From: UM-FILTER-40-17 sp032251335
GTDB taxonomy: Bacteria; Bacteroidota; Bacteroidia; Flavobacteriales; Flavobacteriaceae
NCBI GenBank assembly: GCA_032251335.1
Contig: JAVVDW010000010.1
Location: forward strand, 1-64,000
Length of the DNA stretch: 64,000 bases
Direction of reading: 5' to 3'
The position numbers were made by a program, and so were the translations under genes. Of the stretch, positions 41,100 through 50,147 are shown one piece after another. The number at the start of each line of letters is the position of its first letter. Position 1 is the first letter of the stretch. The notes under the pieces were generated by a model. It saw nothing but the letters and a program-made list of their open reading frames with translations, had not been told where the DNA came from and searched no databases.

Positions 41100-43658
41100 C
41101 TAAAAGAAGACCCTAAAACTCACGTTGGGTGTGATGCCCAAAGAAAGATTGTCCACCCTGCGCACTTCTGAGTTGCCATTTGTCTTTTCTAGAGTGTAGT
41201 AAGTGTTGAGTATGTTTTTATCGTCCAAGACATTTAACACAGAAAGACCTAAGACTGCGCGGGTTTTACTCCACATAAAATGGTATTCCGAAGAAAAATC
41301 GAACCGCCTGTAGTTGGGCAAAGTGCTGCTATTGGCATTTTGGTAGTTTATTTCTTCGAAAATACCTTCGTTGGAAATAGGGTTTTCAGGATCAGGTTCG
41401 GTAAAAGGCTTGCCCGTGCGCCATTGGTAGCCCAAGGAAAATTTTAGTTGTTTGATTTGATACGCACCCGTAATGCCGACTGAGTGTTTGACATCCTGGT
41501 GATTTCTGATTTTTGAAGGCATCAGGCTGTCAAATTCGAGTTGGTTGTCTTTATAGGCATAAGAAACTGAAAGGTTGAGCGCTTTGAGTTTTTTGTCAAC
41601 CAAAACCTCCACGCCTTTTACATTGTATTTTCCATCTAGGTTGGCAAATTCAAGTTGATCTTGGAAGCCTAAGTTGTTGGTAAAAACTTCATCTACGGTT
41701 TTGTAAAAACCGGTGACATTGGCAAACCAATTGTCTTTTTTATAATTCATACCAAAAGACAACTGCTTACTGTGTACAATAGGTATATTTTCATTGTCGG
41801 CAAGTGTCCACCTTCGTTTTTCCACGCCCAAAAAATCCTCTTGCAAGTCAATGGTTTGGGTGGTTAATTGATGTTTTAATTCGCCCATAAGACTCACAGA
41901 AAATGTGCTGCTTAAAGCTTGTAAAATATTGAGACGAGGCTCGAAGAAAGTTTCACCCAACTCCGGAACAAAACTGGCTCTCAATCCAACTGTAGCGTTT
42001 AATCCGCCGGCGTTTTTGTGCCCGACTTCTACAAAACCTGCATGCTCCACGAGGGCGTTCTTAATAGAACTAAAAAAAAGCGGATCGTTTACGCGTTGCA
42101 GATTGGTAACACCGGTTTCCACGACTTCATAACCTCCGTTAAAATTCCATTTTTCATTGAGCGTGTAGGATAAGATTAATTTTGCCTGGCTCTCTAGCAC
42201 TTCGTTTTTCTGGTCGAGCTGCTGGTTGGTGCGCAAGTCAAAGTTTGTTGCTTCCAAGTTGTAATTGGTATAATAGGCATTACCTAAAATACGCCATTGT
42301 TCGTTTAAAAGAATTTCACCGGAAAGGCCTACGGCAATATTTCTTTGGTCTAAACTGCTGGTTCGGGTACGTGCATTTTCTTCATTTTCGGCAGTGATGC
42401 TTTCGCGAAAGCTGAGCCGATTGTCCAAATTAAAAAAATTGACCTCAAAATGACTTTTCTCATTCGGTACAAACATGAGCTTAGCATTGACATCATAAAA
42501 AACAAAACTCTCGTCTGATGAAAAATTTTCGTTGGCAGAAAGACTATTTCGGGTGGTAATTTTAGAATCTTGGAAAGCACGATTAAAATACTCATCGTAT
42601 GTTGGGGTCGAAAAAAAATCGTTAAAAGATCGTCTTCCCGACACTTGCAAACCCCATTTGGTGCCAAACGGAATTTGTAAATACGCATCGCCGTTAATAA
42701 GGTTAATACCTGCACCTCCTTTTACTTTTGCTGGAACTTTTGATGTGGTCTTAAAATTAACCATTCCCGAAACACCGTCTCCATACTGAGCCGAAACGCC
42801 GTTTTTGTAAACCTGAATTTGTTCGGTTAGGTACGGATTGATGGTGGAGATGAGTCCGAAAAAATGACCGGTTTGATACATTTTTATTCCATCCCACAAA
42901 ATGAGATTTTGGTCATTGGTACCGCCCCTGATGTTGATGTTGGAAACCGTTTCGTTGATGCTTTCCACGCCCGGAAGTCTTTGCACTATTTGCATAACAT
43001 CGGGCTCTATAAGACCCGGCAATATGCCAAATTGCTTGGGTCTAATCAGCAAAGCGCCATCTGAGGTGATATCTAGACCGCTGGCCAGGACATTGCTGAC
43101 CACTACTTCCGAAAGCAGTCTTGTTTGGGGTTTTAGAAAATAACTTCTGCATGTGTTTTCATTTAGAAATAAAGACGCAGCAAGCGATTGTTCTGCATAT
43201 ATCATGTGCTGAATGCTTATAAGTGCTGTCGGGCTGATGCCCTTCAACCTAAAAAACCCATCTCTATCCGTAATGGTTCCTTTTCCACTGACGGGTTCGT
43301 AAACAGTGGCTTCGGTTATGGGTTCGTTTAGGTAAGCGTCTATTAACCGTCCGCAAACGGAAATTTGTCCATCATTTTTGGCTACTATAGCGATACTGCT
43401 TTCGTTAATAACGGTATAGTTGAAAGGTGTTCGGGTTCTCAAAAAGAGAATAATGGCTTGGATGTCATTCAAATCTGAAGGCGGACTGATTAATTGTCCT
43501 TCCAAATCGGATGGACGGTAAGAAAAAACAACATTGTGTTTTTCTTCAACCTGGTCTAAATAGGTTTTTAGAGGAATGGTGGTCTGTGCTGCTGCCGGTA
43601 TGGAGAACAAACCTATAAACAAGCCCAAGAAAAAAAAGAAAACGCTATGGAGCGACAT
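41100..43658 (-). CDS. TonB-dependent receptor with STN and carboxypeptidase-like domains
   Basis: An 852-residue outer-membrane receptor. After the signal peptide (ends AAAQ) come an STN-like domain (about residues 30-95), a carboxypeptidase regulatory domain (about 100-180; 'CGRLIDAYLNEPITEATVYEPV... GTITDRDGFF'), the plug (IRPKQFGILPG... INIRGGTNDQNLILWDG) and a barrel ending in VSFRVFF. The STN domain is typical of receptors that signal to a FecR partner. It is the third gene of an operon with ECF sigma and FecR (14-base overlap with FecR). No SusD gene lies beside it, so a small metal-chelate or peptide ligand is as likely as a glycan. Confidence 0.93.
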   Translation of the reverse strand: MSLHSVFFFFLGLFIGLFSIPAAAQTTIPLKTYLDQVEEKHNVVFSYRPSDLEGQLISPPSDLNDIQAIILFLRTRTPFNYTVINESSIAIVAKNDGQISVCGRLIDAYLNEPITEATVYEPVSGKGTITDRDGFFRLKGISPTALISIQHMIYAEQSLAASLFLNENTCRSYFLKPQTRLLSEVVVSNVLASGLDITSDGALLIRPKQFGILPGLIEPDVMQIVQRLPGVESINETVSNINIRGGTNDQNLILWDGIKMYQTGHFFGLISTINPYLTEQIQVYKNGVSAQYGDGVSGMVNFKTTSKVPAKVKGGAGINLINGDAYLQIPFGTKWGLQVSGRRSFNDFFSTPTYDEYFNRAFQDSKITTRNSLSANENFSSDESFVFYDVNAKLMFVPNEKSHFEVNFFNLDNRLSFRESITAENEENARTRTSSLDQRNIAVGLSGEILLNEQWRILGNAYYTNYNLEATNFDLRTNQQLDQKNEVLESQAKLILSYTLNEKWNFNGGYEVVETGVTNLQRVNDPLFFSSIKNALVEHAGFVEVGHKNAGGLNATVGLRASFVPELGETFFEPRLNILQALSSTFSVSLMGELKHQLTTQTIDLQEDFLGVEKRRWTLADNENIPIVHSKQLSFGMNYKKDNWFANVTGFYKTVDEVFTNNLGFQDQLEFANLDGKYNVKGVEVLVDKKLKALNLSVSYAYKDNQLEFDSLMPSKIRNHQDVKHSVGITGAYQIKQLKFSLGYQWRTGKPFTEPDPENPISNEGIFEEINYQNANSSTLPNYRRFDFSSEYHFMWSKTRAVLGLSVLNVLDDKNILNTYYTLEKTNGNSEVRRVDNLSLGITPNVSFRVFF

Positions 43659-44559
43659 AAATTCTTACCCTTTCGGAATTTTCAATAGTGTACTGAAGTT
43701 GTAACGGCAAACAGATGGTTTTTAGTGCTTCTTCGAGTTGGTTGTTTGTAAATCCGCCTGTGAAGGTTTCGTATAGATTCACGTCTTTGTCCAAATAAAC
43801 TTTTATGTCGTATTGCCTTTCTAATTCAGCTATTACTTCTTGTAGGGTTTCGTTTTCGAATGCGCTTTCTCCGTTTATCCAAGAGGGATTTTCTACCGAA
43901 ATACTTTGCTTATGCAGCTGCCCATTTTGCATTTGCACAAATTCACCGGCAGTAAGCACCACTTTGTTTGAGCCGGCTTGTACCTCCACACGGCCTTCGT
44001 AGCAGCTTACTTGAAAAATGCCCGCTCGCTGTTTTACGTTGAACTGAGTACCCAATACGCTAACATCGCCTTTTTCGGTTTTTACCGTAAATTTTTTTCC
44101 TTTGGCTACTTTAAAAAAGGCCTCACCATTTAAATTTATTTGGCGTTCGCTTTGCCATTTTTTGGTACTATAAGAGATTGTTGACCCCGAATTAACAATC
44201 ACCTCCGATGCATCAGGGAGGGTGATGACTTGGCTTTCGGCAAAAGCTACTTCGTATTGTTTAAGTTCGCCTTGGGGCAGGAAAGTATACACGGTTATCA
44301 AAACGGCTATCGCAGCAGCTATGGGCATTAAATACTTGATGACTCCAGATTTTTTCTTGCTTCTGTTCTTGGCCTTATTGACTTTTTGAAAGAGATTTTC
44401 TCGGTCAAAATCCGGGGAAGCAAAACGCGAGACACTGCCCGATATTTTTATATAAGCGAATAACTCCGAGTCTTGCTTGATCTCTAACACATCTTGGTCT
44501 GTAGCTTCATGATTCAGCCATTTGTTGAGAAGTGTAATTTGTTTTTCATTCAGTTCCAT
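43645..44559 (-). CDS. FecR family anti-sigma factor
   Basis: A 304-residue inner-membrane anti-sigma. The N-terminal cytoplasmic part is about residues 1-80, one membrane helix (YLMPIAAAIAVLITVYTFL) near 82-100, then the FecR domain (QVITLPDASEVIVNSGSTISY... LNGEAFFKVAKGKKFTVKTEKGDVSVLGTQFNV) and a DUF4974/STN-like C-terminus (ETLQEVIAELERQYDIKVYLD). It should hold the adjacent ECF sigma inactive until the TonB receptor binds ligand. ATG 44559 (MELNEK) is preferred; ATG 44586 is possible. Confidence 0.93.
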   Translation of the reverse strand: MELNEKQITLLNKWLNHEATDQDVLEIKQDSELFAYIKISGSVSRFASPDFDRENLFQKVNKAKNRSKKKSGVIKYLMPIAAAIAVLITVYTFLPQGELKQYEVAFAESQVITLPDASEVIVNSGSTISYSTKKWQSERQINLNGEAFFKVAKGKKFTVKTEKGDVSVLGTQFNVKQRAGIFQVSCYEGRVEVQAGSNKVVLTAGEFVQMQNGQLHKQSISVENPSWINGESAFENETLQEVIAELERQYDIKVYLDKDVNLYETFTGGFTNNQLEEALKTICLPLQLQYTIENSERVRIYVAP

Positions 44560-44614
44560 TTTTGGCGGTATTTGCTTATTAAACATTTTTCAATCAAAAA
44601 ACCCTACCTAAGGC

Positions 44615-45142
44615 TTACACATCTCCTATTTCTTTCCTTAATATAATGAGCGCTTTGTGAATTCGCTTTTCGACTGCTTTTACACTAATCTCTAAATGCG
44701 ATGCAATTTCGCTATACTTCATCCCTTCTATCCTGTTCATCAAAAAGGCTGTTCTTTGCGCCTCGCTCAAATTGTTTATCACAGTATTGAGTTTTGCCTC
44801 AAATTCTTTTTCTCTGAATTGAAATTCCGGACTTTCAGAGAATGCATGGCTACGGTGATTTGTCTCATATTTAAGAACCACTTTTTGGTGCGCAACCTGA
44901 TTGAGCGAAAGATTATTGGCTACTGTAAATAAATATGCTTTGGCCTTGTCCGGCGACACCTTATCACAATTTTCCCAAAGTTTTACAAAAGCTTCCTGGG
45001 CAGCATCCGCCGCTTTTTCTGTGTCGCCAAACTTATAATATATGTAATTTCTCAGCGGAGACACAAACGCATCAAATACCCGCTTAAACTGTTTTTCTTC
45101 ACAAATATTGATGATGCCAAGATTTTTTTCTTTTGCCTCCAT
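44615..45142 (-). CDS. ECF sigma factor of the FecI type
   Basis: A 175-residue ECF sigma factor. Region 2: YIYYKFGDTEKAADAAQEAFVKLWENC and AKAYLFTVANNLSLNQ; region 4: LSEAQRTAFLMNRIEGMKYSEIASHLEISVKAVEKRIHKAL. The start is ATG 45142; a TTG at 45163 would extend it. It is the first gene of the sigma-FecR-TonB receptor operon and faces the acidic lipoprotein gene across 113 bases, so its own regulated promoter may sit there. Confidence 0.92.
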   Translation of the reverse strand: MEAKEKNLGIINICEEKQFKRVFDAFVSPLRNYIYYKFGDTEKAADAAQEAFVKLWENCDKVSPDKAKAYLFTVANNLSLNQVAHQKVVLKYETNHRSHAFSESPEFQFREKEFEAKLNTVINNLSEAQRTAFLMNRIEGMKYSEIASHLEISVKAVEKRIHKALIILRKEIGDV

Positions 45143-45255
45143 GTCTTTTTTAATCGGTGCCAATTTAAAAAAAAATACTTCAAGGTAGGGTTTAAATCGA
45201 AGTAATTGTTTTTAGTGTGAATTCAACATTTTAAATCACTTAAATTTTTATAAAC

Positions 45256-46746
45256 ATGAAAACGCTATTCAAACCATTGTTTTTTTTATACCTAGCAGGT
45301 ATTTTTCTAGTCGGATGTCAATCAGACAGTGCCGAAATCATCAGTGAAAGTCCCGATGACAACATCACGGCCTCATCGGAGCTCGCTGTTCTGTTGCAAG
45401 CAAGCAGCGAAAACAACGGCGCTATTGACGACTTTATAGACGGCATTAGTGCTACATCTGTTGTATTTCCTTATGTAGTAGAAACCGATTTTGGTACCCA
45501 AACCATTACTTCGGTAGATGGTCTGCTTCAGTTTAAACAAACCCTGCAAGCCAGTGCTTCAACTTCTTCCAATCCGCCACAGATAAAATTCCCTTTTAAG
45601 GTCCGTTTTAGAGACCACAGCGAACGAGAAATCAAAAACGACGACGATTGGAATGATCATCTTTCTAAAGAAAACGATGATGATGAAGACGATTTCAGAG
45701 AACGCATCAAATGTTTCGAAATCAACTACCCCGTAACACTTTTGTTGTTCAACACCAATCAAGAACAAACCGGCAGCGTAGTGGTAAATAACAACCGTGA
45801 GCTCTTCGCCTTTTTCACGCAACTACCTCCCAGTATCGTAGTAAGCATAGATTACCCTATCAGCATCACATTCAGAGACGGCAACACCCTTCAACTTGAA
45901 AATAATAGAGAACTTCTTCGTGTAATGCTCGAATGCAGAAACAGCGACGATGACGATGACGACGATACCATTGATGACGACATCCCCAGCAATCTTCGCG
46001 AAACCGCTTTTGAACTCAGGAGAACACTCTTGGCCAACGATTGGTTTGTGACTGAATTCATCAACGAAGGAGCAGACCGAAGTCAAGTTTTTGAAGACGT
46101 GAAATTCCAGTTTTTCTTCGGTGGTGGTGTAAAGGTGATTAGAGGCAATGTTTTCGCTTTCGGAAGATGGGAAATTGAATTGGATGACGACACAAACAGG
46201 CTGAAAATAGATTTAGACTTTAGGGACGATGTTCAAATCCTTGAAATTTTAGACGAAGATTGGTTGGTTATGGAGTTTTCCAATGCCTTATTAAATCTGA
46301 AAGAAGACGATAATAACAATACCACATTAAAACTTGAAGGCACACCCAACCAAGGTGATGGCAGTGGAGGAGACACAGGTGGAGGAGACGACACCGGAAA
46401 TCCAAATTTAGATGCTTTCAAAGCCAATTTATTGGGTCAATGGGTTTTAGCAGCCTTTACAAATGACAACAACGATGATTCTTCCAACTTTAGCGGTTTT
46501 ACTTTTACCTTTAATGCAGACGGCAGCCTAAAAGCAGAAAAAGTAGAAAATGATGAAATACACATCGCCACTTGGTTTGTAGAAGTAGATTTCAATGCCT
46601 TAGAGTTGCATATAGAATTTCCGGAAGTGGATCCTGTTGACGAATTGAATGAAGATTGGCTCATCATTTCCTCAACTGAAACCCGCATCGTACTGGAACA
46701 CGCAAACAGTGATGGCACAAAAGATCAATTAGTATTCGAACGCTAA
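45256..46746 (+). CDS. Large acidic lipoprotein with two C-terminal repeats
   Basis: A 496-residue lipoprotein (KTLFKPLFFLYLAGIFLVGCQ; C21). It is very rich in Asp and Glu, with a run of seven Asp near residues 235-241. The C-terminal part holds two related units (about 255-365 and 395-490): FELRRTLLANDWFV... FGRWEIELDD... LDEDWLVMEFSN and FKANLLGQWVLAAF... ATWFVEVDF... LNEDWLIISSTE, joined by a GDGSGGDTGGGDDTG linker. No known enzyme motif was found. Its divergent position from the sigma/FecR/TonB receptor operon suggests it is a surface partner or ligand-binding protein; acidic residues could bind cations. Confidence 0.8.
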   Translation: MKTLFKPLFFLYLAGIFLVGCQSDSAEIISESPDDNITASSELAVLLQASSENNGAIDDFIDGISATSVVFPYVVETDFGTQTITSVDGLLQFKQTLQASASTSSNPPQIKFPFKVRFRDHSEREIKNDDDWNDHLSKENDDDEDDFRERIKCFEINYPVTLLLFNTNQEQTGSVVVNNNRELFAFFTQLPPSIVVSIDYPISITFRDGNTLQLENNRELLRVMLECRNSDDDDDDDTIDDDIPSNLRETAFELRRTLLANDWFVTEFINEGADRSQVFEDVKFQFFFGGGVKVIRGNVFAFGRWEIELDDDTNRLKIDLDFRDDVQILEILDEDWLVMEFSNALLNLKEDDNNNTTLKLEGTPNQGDGSGGDTGGGDDTGNPNLDAFKANLLGQWVLAAFTNDNNDDSSNFSGFTFTFNADGSLKAEKVENDEIHIATWFVEVDFNALELHIEFPEVDPVDELNEDWLIISSTETRIVLEHANSDGTKDQLVFER

Positions 46747-46771
46747 AAACACTTTTGGTTGGTTATTTTGC

Positions 46772-46810
46772 TGTCGGGGCGGTTAGAAATCTAACCGCCC
46801 CGACACATTT
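46772..46810 (+). terminator. Very strong terminator-like hairpin
   Basis: TGTCGGGGCGGTTAGA at 46772-46787, loop AA, then the exact complement TCTAACCGCCCCGACA at 46790-46805, followed by CATTTT. The 16-bp perfect GC-rich stem with a two-base loop is unusually long for a terminator and could instead be a dispersed palindrome. Confidence 0.7.
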
Positions 46811-46817
46811 TAAAACC

Positions 46818-46848
46818 TTGCAGAAAGCAGGCAATTAACTTATATTTG
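46818..46848 (+). promoter_or_regulatory. Complete promoter TTG-N20-TATATTTG before ffh
   Basis: TTG at 46818-46820 and TATATTTG at 46841-46848, 20 bases apart, matching the Bacteroidota consensus; 20 bases before the ATG at 46869. Confidence 0.75.
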
Positions 46849-46868
46849 CCATCCAAAATTCTGAATCC

Positions 46869-48197
46869 ATGTTTGATAACCTCAGCGACAAGCTCGACAA
46901 AGCATTTCACATACTAAAGGGCCACGGAAGCATCACTGAAATCAACGTAGCTGAAACCCTTAAAGAAGTGCGTCGTGCTATGGTTGACGCAGACGTAAAC
47001 TTCAAAATCGCCAAAGACTTCACGAACACCGTCAAAGAAAAAGCTCTTGGGCAAAACGTACTCAAAACGCTACAGCCCGGACAGCTTATGGTGAAGATCG
47101 TGAAAGACGAACTCACCGAACTCATGGGCGGCAGCGCGGCTGGCATCAACCTATCAGGCAACCCGAGTATCATTCTAATGTCGGGTTTGCAAGGTTCCGG
47201 TAAAACCACTTTTTCCGGTAAGTTGGCCAAGTATTTAAGCAGTAAAAAAGGTAAAAAAGTGTTGCTCGTAGCTTGCGATGTGTACAGGCCCGCAGCCATA
47301 GATCAGTTGGAAATCGTAGCCGGACAAGTAGGTGCCGGCGTCTATACAGAACGCGAAAACAAAAACCCGGTAGAGATTGCCCTCAACGCCCTGAAAAAAG
47401 CCAAAGCAGAAGGTTACAGTGCCGTGATTGTAGATACCGCCGGACGTTTGGCTGTTGATGAAGCCATGATGAATGAAATTGCGGCCATCCACAAAGCCAT
47501 TCAACCGCAGGAAACTCTTTTTGTAGTAGATGCGATGACCGGCCAGGATGCCGTAAACACGGCAAAAGCTTTTAATGACCGACTCAATTTTGACGGGGTA
47601 ATTCTGACCAAACTCGATGGTGACACGCGCGGAGGTGCTGCACTATCTATCAAAGCGATCGTAAACAAACCCATAAAATTTGTCGGAACCGGCGAAAAAA
47701 TGGATGCCTTAGACGTGTTCTATCCCGATCGAATGGCCGACCGAATTTTGGGAATGGGTGACGTTGTTTCGCTTGTAGAGAAAGCGCAGGAACAATTTGA
47801 TGAAGAAGAAGCGCGTAAATTGCAAAAGAAAATTGCCAAAAATCAATTTGGCTTCGATGATTTTCTTCAACAAATTCAACAAATCAAAAAAATGGGTAAC
47901 ATGAAGGATTTGATGGGCATGATTCCGGGTATGGGAAAAGCCATCAAAGACGTCAACATCGAAGACGACGCTTTCAAACATGTAGAAGCCATCATTCAAT
48001 CTATGACACCCGATGAGCGAAGAAATCCGGCTTTGCTAAACCTATCAAGAAAAAAACGACTCGAAAAAGGCTCTGGCAGAAGTATGCAAGAAATCAACCA
48101 ACTCATCAAACAATTTGAACAAATGGGCAAAATGATGAAGATGATGCAAGGCGGCGGCGCCAAAAACCTCATGAACATGATGGGTAAAATGCGCTAA
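46869..48197 (+). CDS. ffh: Signal recognition particle protein Ffh
   Basis: A 442-residue SRP54 homologue, the GTPase that targets nascent membrane proteins. The N domain, G domain with P-loop GLQGSGKTT (residues 101-109) and DTAGR, TKLDGDTRGGAAL, and the Met-rich M domain (MGNMKDLMGMIPGMG... MMKMMQGGGAKNLMNMMGKM) are all present. Normal length; own promoter. Confidence 0.97.
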   Translation: MFDNLSDKLDKAFHILKGHGSITEINVAETLKEVRRAMVDADVNFKIAKDFTNTVKEKALGQNVLKTLQPGQLMVKIVKDELTELMGGSAAGINLSGNPSIILMSGLQGSGKTTFSGKLAKYLSSKKGKKVLLVACDVYRPAAIDQLEIVAGQVGAGVYTERENKNPVEIALNALKKAKAEGYSAVIVDTAGRLAVDEAMMNEIAAIHKAIQPQETLFVVDAMTGQDAVNTAKAFNDRLNFDGVILTKLDGDTRGGAALSIKAIVNKPIKFVGTGEKMDALDVFYPDRMADRILGMGDVVSLVEKAQEQFDEEEARKLQKKIAKNQFGFDDFLQQIQQIKKMGNMKDLMGMIPGMGKAIKDVNIEDDAFKHVEAIIQSMTPDERRNPALLNLSRKKRLEKGSGRSMQEINQLIKQFEQMGKMMKMMQGGGAKNLMNMMGKMR

Positions 48198-48311
48198 ATC
48201 AGTCAGATTTATTTACTTAAAAGTCGTTAAAAAAACCAACTTTCTATCAATCTTTCATTTTTTTTTGTAAAATTGTACAACCATTTATAAGTTTTACTTT
48301 TTTTATTAGTC

Positions 48312-48590
48312 ATGAGAAAAAGCAAGCAGGTGTCTCTCGATCCCCAACAGTTGGAACGTGTAGTAGAGATGGCATTAGAGGAAAGAAATCCTTTCGATAT
48401 CCTAAAATCGACTTTTAATTTATCTGAAAACGAAGTGATTGACATCCTAAAAAAACACCTTTCAAAAGATAAATTTGACGCTTGGAAAAAGCTGACAGCT
48501 ACGAAAAAACCTAAGTCAAAACCCATCCTTCCTGACGATTTTGACGAAGAAATTGGTGGAAAATACTACATCCCCAAGGGAAAAATATAA
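48312..48590 (+). CDS. DUF2805 (TIGR03643) family small protein, copy 1
   Basis: A 92-residue protein. The core LDPQQLERVVEMALEERNPFDILKSTFNLSENEVIDILKKHLSKDKFDAWKKL matches the TIGR03643/DUF2805 pattern of a short helical, HTH-like unit; the C-terminal tail PILPDDFDEEIGGKYYIPKGKI is not shared with the next copy. Cytoplasmic, function unknown. Five bases separate it from the second copy. Confidence 0.8.
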   Translation: MRKSKQVSLDPQQLERVVEMALEERNPFDILKSTFNLSENEVIDILKKHLSKDKFDAWKKLTATKKPKSKPILPDDFDEEIGGKYYIPKGKI

Positions 48591-48595
48591 GGCTA

Positions 48596-48880
48596 TTGGA
48601 AGTCGTAAAAAACTTTACTGAACTTGAAAAAGACCGCATTATAGAGATGGCTTGGGAGGATCGCACGCCTTTCGAAGCCATTCTATTTCAATACAATTTA
48701 TCTGATACTGAAGTCATTGCATTGATGCGCGCCGAACTCACCGAAAAATCCTTCAAAAGATGGCGCCGCAGGGTCAGCGGCAGAAAGACCAAACATGCCA
48801 AACTCAGAATTGATGATGTAGTCAGGTTCAAATGTAGCAGACAAAAAGCGATATCAAACAATCGCATTTCCAAAAGATAA
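48596..48880 (+). CDS. DUF2805 (TIGR03643) family small protein, copy 2
   Basis: A 94-residue tandem paralogue and the closer match to the family: ELEKDRIIEMAWEDRTPFEAILFQYNLSDTEVIALMRAELTEKSFKRWRRRVSGRKTKHAKL, then a basic tail. The start is TTG 48596, since the first in-frame ATG would remove conserved residues. The helical pattern resembles a small DNA- or RNA-binding unit, but function is not established. Its stop is three bases from the convergent DUF3179 gene. Confidence 0.82.
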   Translation: MEVVKNFTELEKDRIIEMAWEDRTPFEAILFQYNLSDTEVIALMRAELTEKSFKRWRRRVSGRKTKHAKLRIDDVVRFKCSRQKAISNNRISKR

Positions 48881-48883
48881 GCC

Positions 48884-49732
48884 TTATTTTTCGCCCCACT
48901 TGGGTGCAACTGCGTTATCGTATCCCCCTTGTAAGTCCACTGCTGTGTATTGTGGCCAACTTTTGGGCCGTTCAAAGTCTTGATTCGAAATTAAAATTTT
49001 GGCATTCGGATATTTTTCTTTGATGGCAGACCAAGTGGTTTGTTCCCATTTGGTCTCATCGTACAATCTCATGTCAGCGCCTTTCATTTTTCCGGATACT
49101 GCTTTGCCCGTCAAAGGCCACCACATACTCTCGGTTTCTCTGTCCCAAAGCATAAAACCGTCCATACCGTCCCAAACTTCCTCGTCAAAATAAGTATAAC
49201 CCGTCAAGGCAAAGGTAAATTCCTTTCCGTACAAAACGCGGTCATAAATAGCACCCAAATCTGCCAATACACAGTAAGCCGCCATCACAGGTTGGCCGTC
49301 AACCACATCGTTCACCACCTCATAATGCGTTAAATCGCGAACAGAGTAGGCCTTAATTTCATTTTTCCCATGTAGAACAAGAAAGCGATCTTCCGCCTTG
49401 TAAGTAGTATCCACTGTTGCGATATCAGTAAATTGAGGCTCCAGCAAAGCCGGAAATGCCTCCCTGCCAATGCCGTAGTGGTAATTTTCATCTTTAAGGG
49501 TACAACCTGTAATATCAAAATGCATCGAAGGGTCTTCGCCCCCGTAGAGCCATTTTTTTCCGTCTTGTTCAAATATTTTACCGTTTTCAAGCGCAACCGG
49601 TCTTTTGTTTTTTGGTGTAACTGAGGTAGGTTCTGAAACTTGAGTTTGCGGAGTGCTATCGTTTTTTGGTGCTTCTTTACAAGCAAAAGTTAGCGTGAAG
49701 ATGGCACATAGAGATAAAAATGCGTGTTTCAT
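48884..49732 (-). CDS. DUF3179 lipoprotein
   Basis: A 282-residue lipoprotein (signal peptide ends TLTFAC) of the DUF3179 family. Family marks: IGREAFPALLEPQFTDIATVDTTYKAEDRFLVLHGKNEIKAYSVRDLTHYEVVNDVVDGQPV, MAAYCVLADLGAIYDRVLYGKEFTFALTG, LWDRETESMWWPLTGKAVSG, and TTWSAIKEKYPNAKIL. Family members usually have a PLCG pair of cysteines; here the motif is YCVLADLG, so only one remains. Function of the family is not known. Single gene with its own -7 box. Confidence 0.88.
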   Translation of the reverse strand: MKHAFLSLCAIFTLTFACKEAPKNDSTPQTQVSEPTSVTPKNKRPVALENGKIFEQDGKKWLYGGEDPSMHFDITGCTLKDENYHYGIGREAFPALLEPQFTDIATVDTTYKAEDRFLVLHGKNEIKAYSVRDLTHYEVVNDVVDGQPVMAAYCVLADLGAIYDRVLYGKEFTFALTGYTYFDEEVWDGMDGFMLWDRETESMWWPLTGKAVSGKMKGADMRLYDETKWEQTTWSAIKEKYPNAKILISNQDFERPKSWPQYTAVDLQGGYDNAVAPKWGEK

Positions 49733-49846
49733 ATATTCTAATGGTTAGGTTTTTGGTTGATATCAGCCAAAAATATTAAAAATAAACCGACAAGATTACT
49801 TTCTTTAACAAAAATTAGGATTTGTTTGTCCATACAAGTATAAAAA

Positions 49847-49879
49847 TTGACAAATGCAAGGCTATAATTTTTATCTTTG
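49847..49879 (+). promoter_or_regulatory. Promoter TTG-N22-TATCTTTG upstream of the pheT leader
   Basis: TTG at 49847-49849, TATCTTTG at 49872-49879; the spacing (22) is slightly longer than the usual 17-21. The next gene on the strand is pheT at 50175. Confidence 0.55.
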
Positions 49880-50110
49880 CGCGGCTAAGTTTATGGCTTA
49901 ATCCATCACTTAAAATTTGTTTTGTATCAGAAAAGTGATGTATAAAAGAACCGAAATAGCCATGCTGATTTTTAAAAAGTTTAAATATACCATTAACTAT
50001 AATTTAGGTCATTGTCATGAATTGCGAAACACTTACATAGCTTCGTTAATGATTTGGATGATGAATAAAAAAATAATAGACTCACATGAAACGCGCAAGT
50101 AAAAATTTTG

Positions 50111-50147
50111 CACACAGGCGCATGATTATCCTAGGGCGTTCCGTGTG
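50111..50147 (+). promoter_or_regulatory. Structured hairpin just before pheT
   Basis: CACAC(A)GGCGC pairs with GCG(TT)CCGTGTG, ten base pairs with small bulges around a 14-base loop, 27 bases before the pheT ATG. There is no T-run, so it is not a terminator; it could be a translational control element. Confidence 0.4.

Noticed and set aside
45900..46000. Asp-run in the acidic lipoprotein as a sign of frameshift or sequencing error
   Set aside because: The frame is open and the flanking sequence stays in the same style, with clear repeats after it.
49938..50102. Possible 54-residue protein in the pheT leader
   Set aside because: No recognisable family, no signal peptide, many rare-looking residues; more likely leader RNA. 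Kept only as part of the region note.
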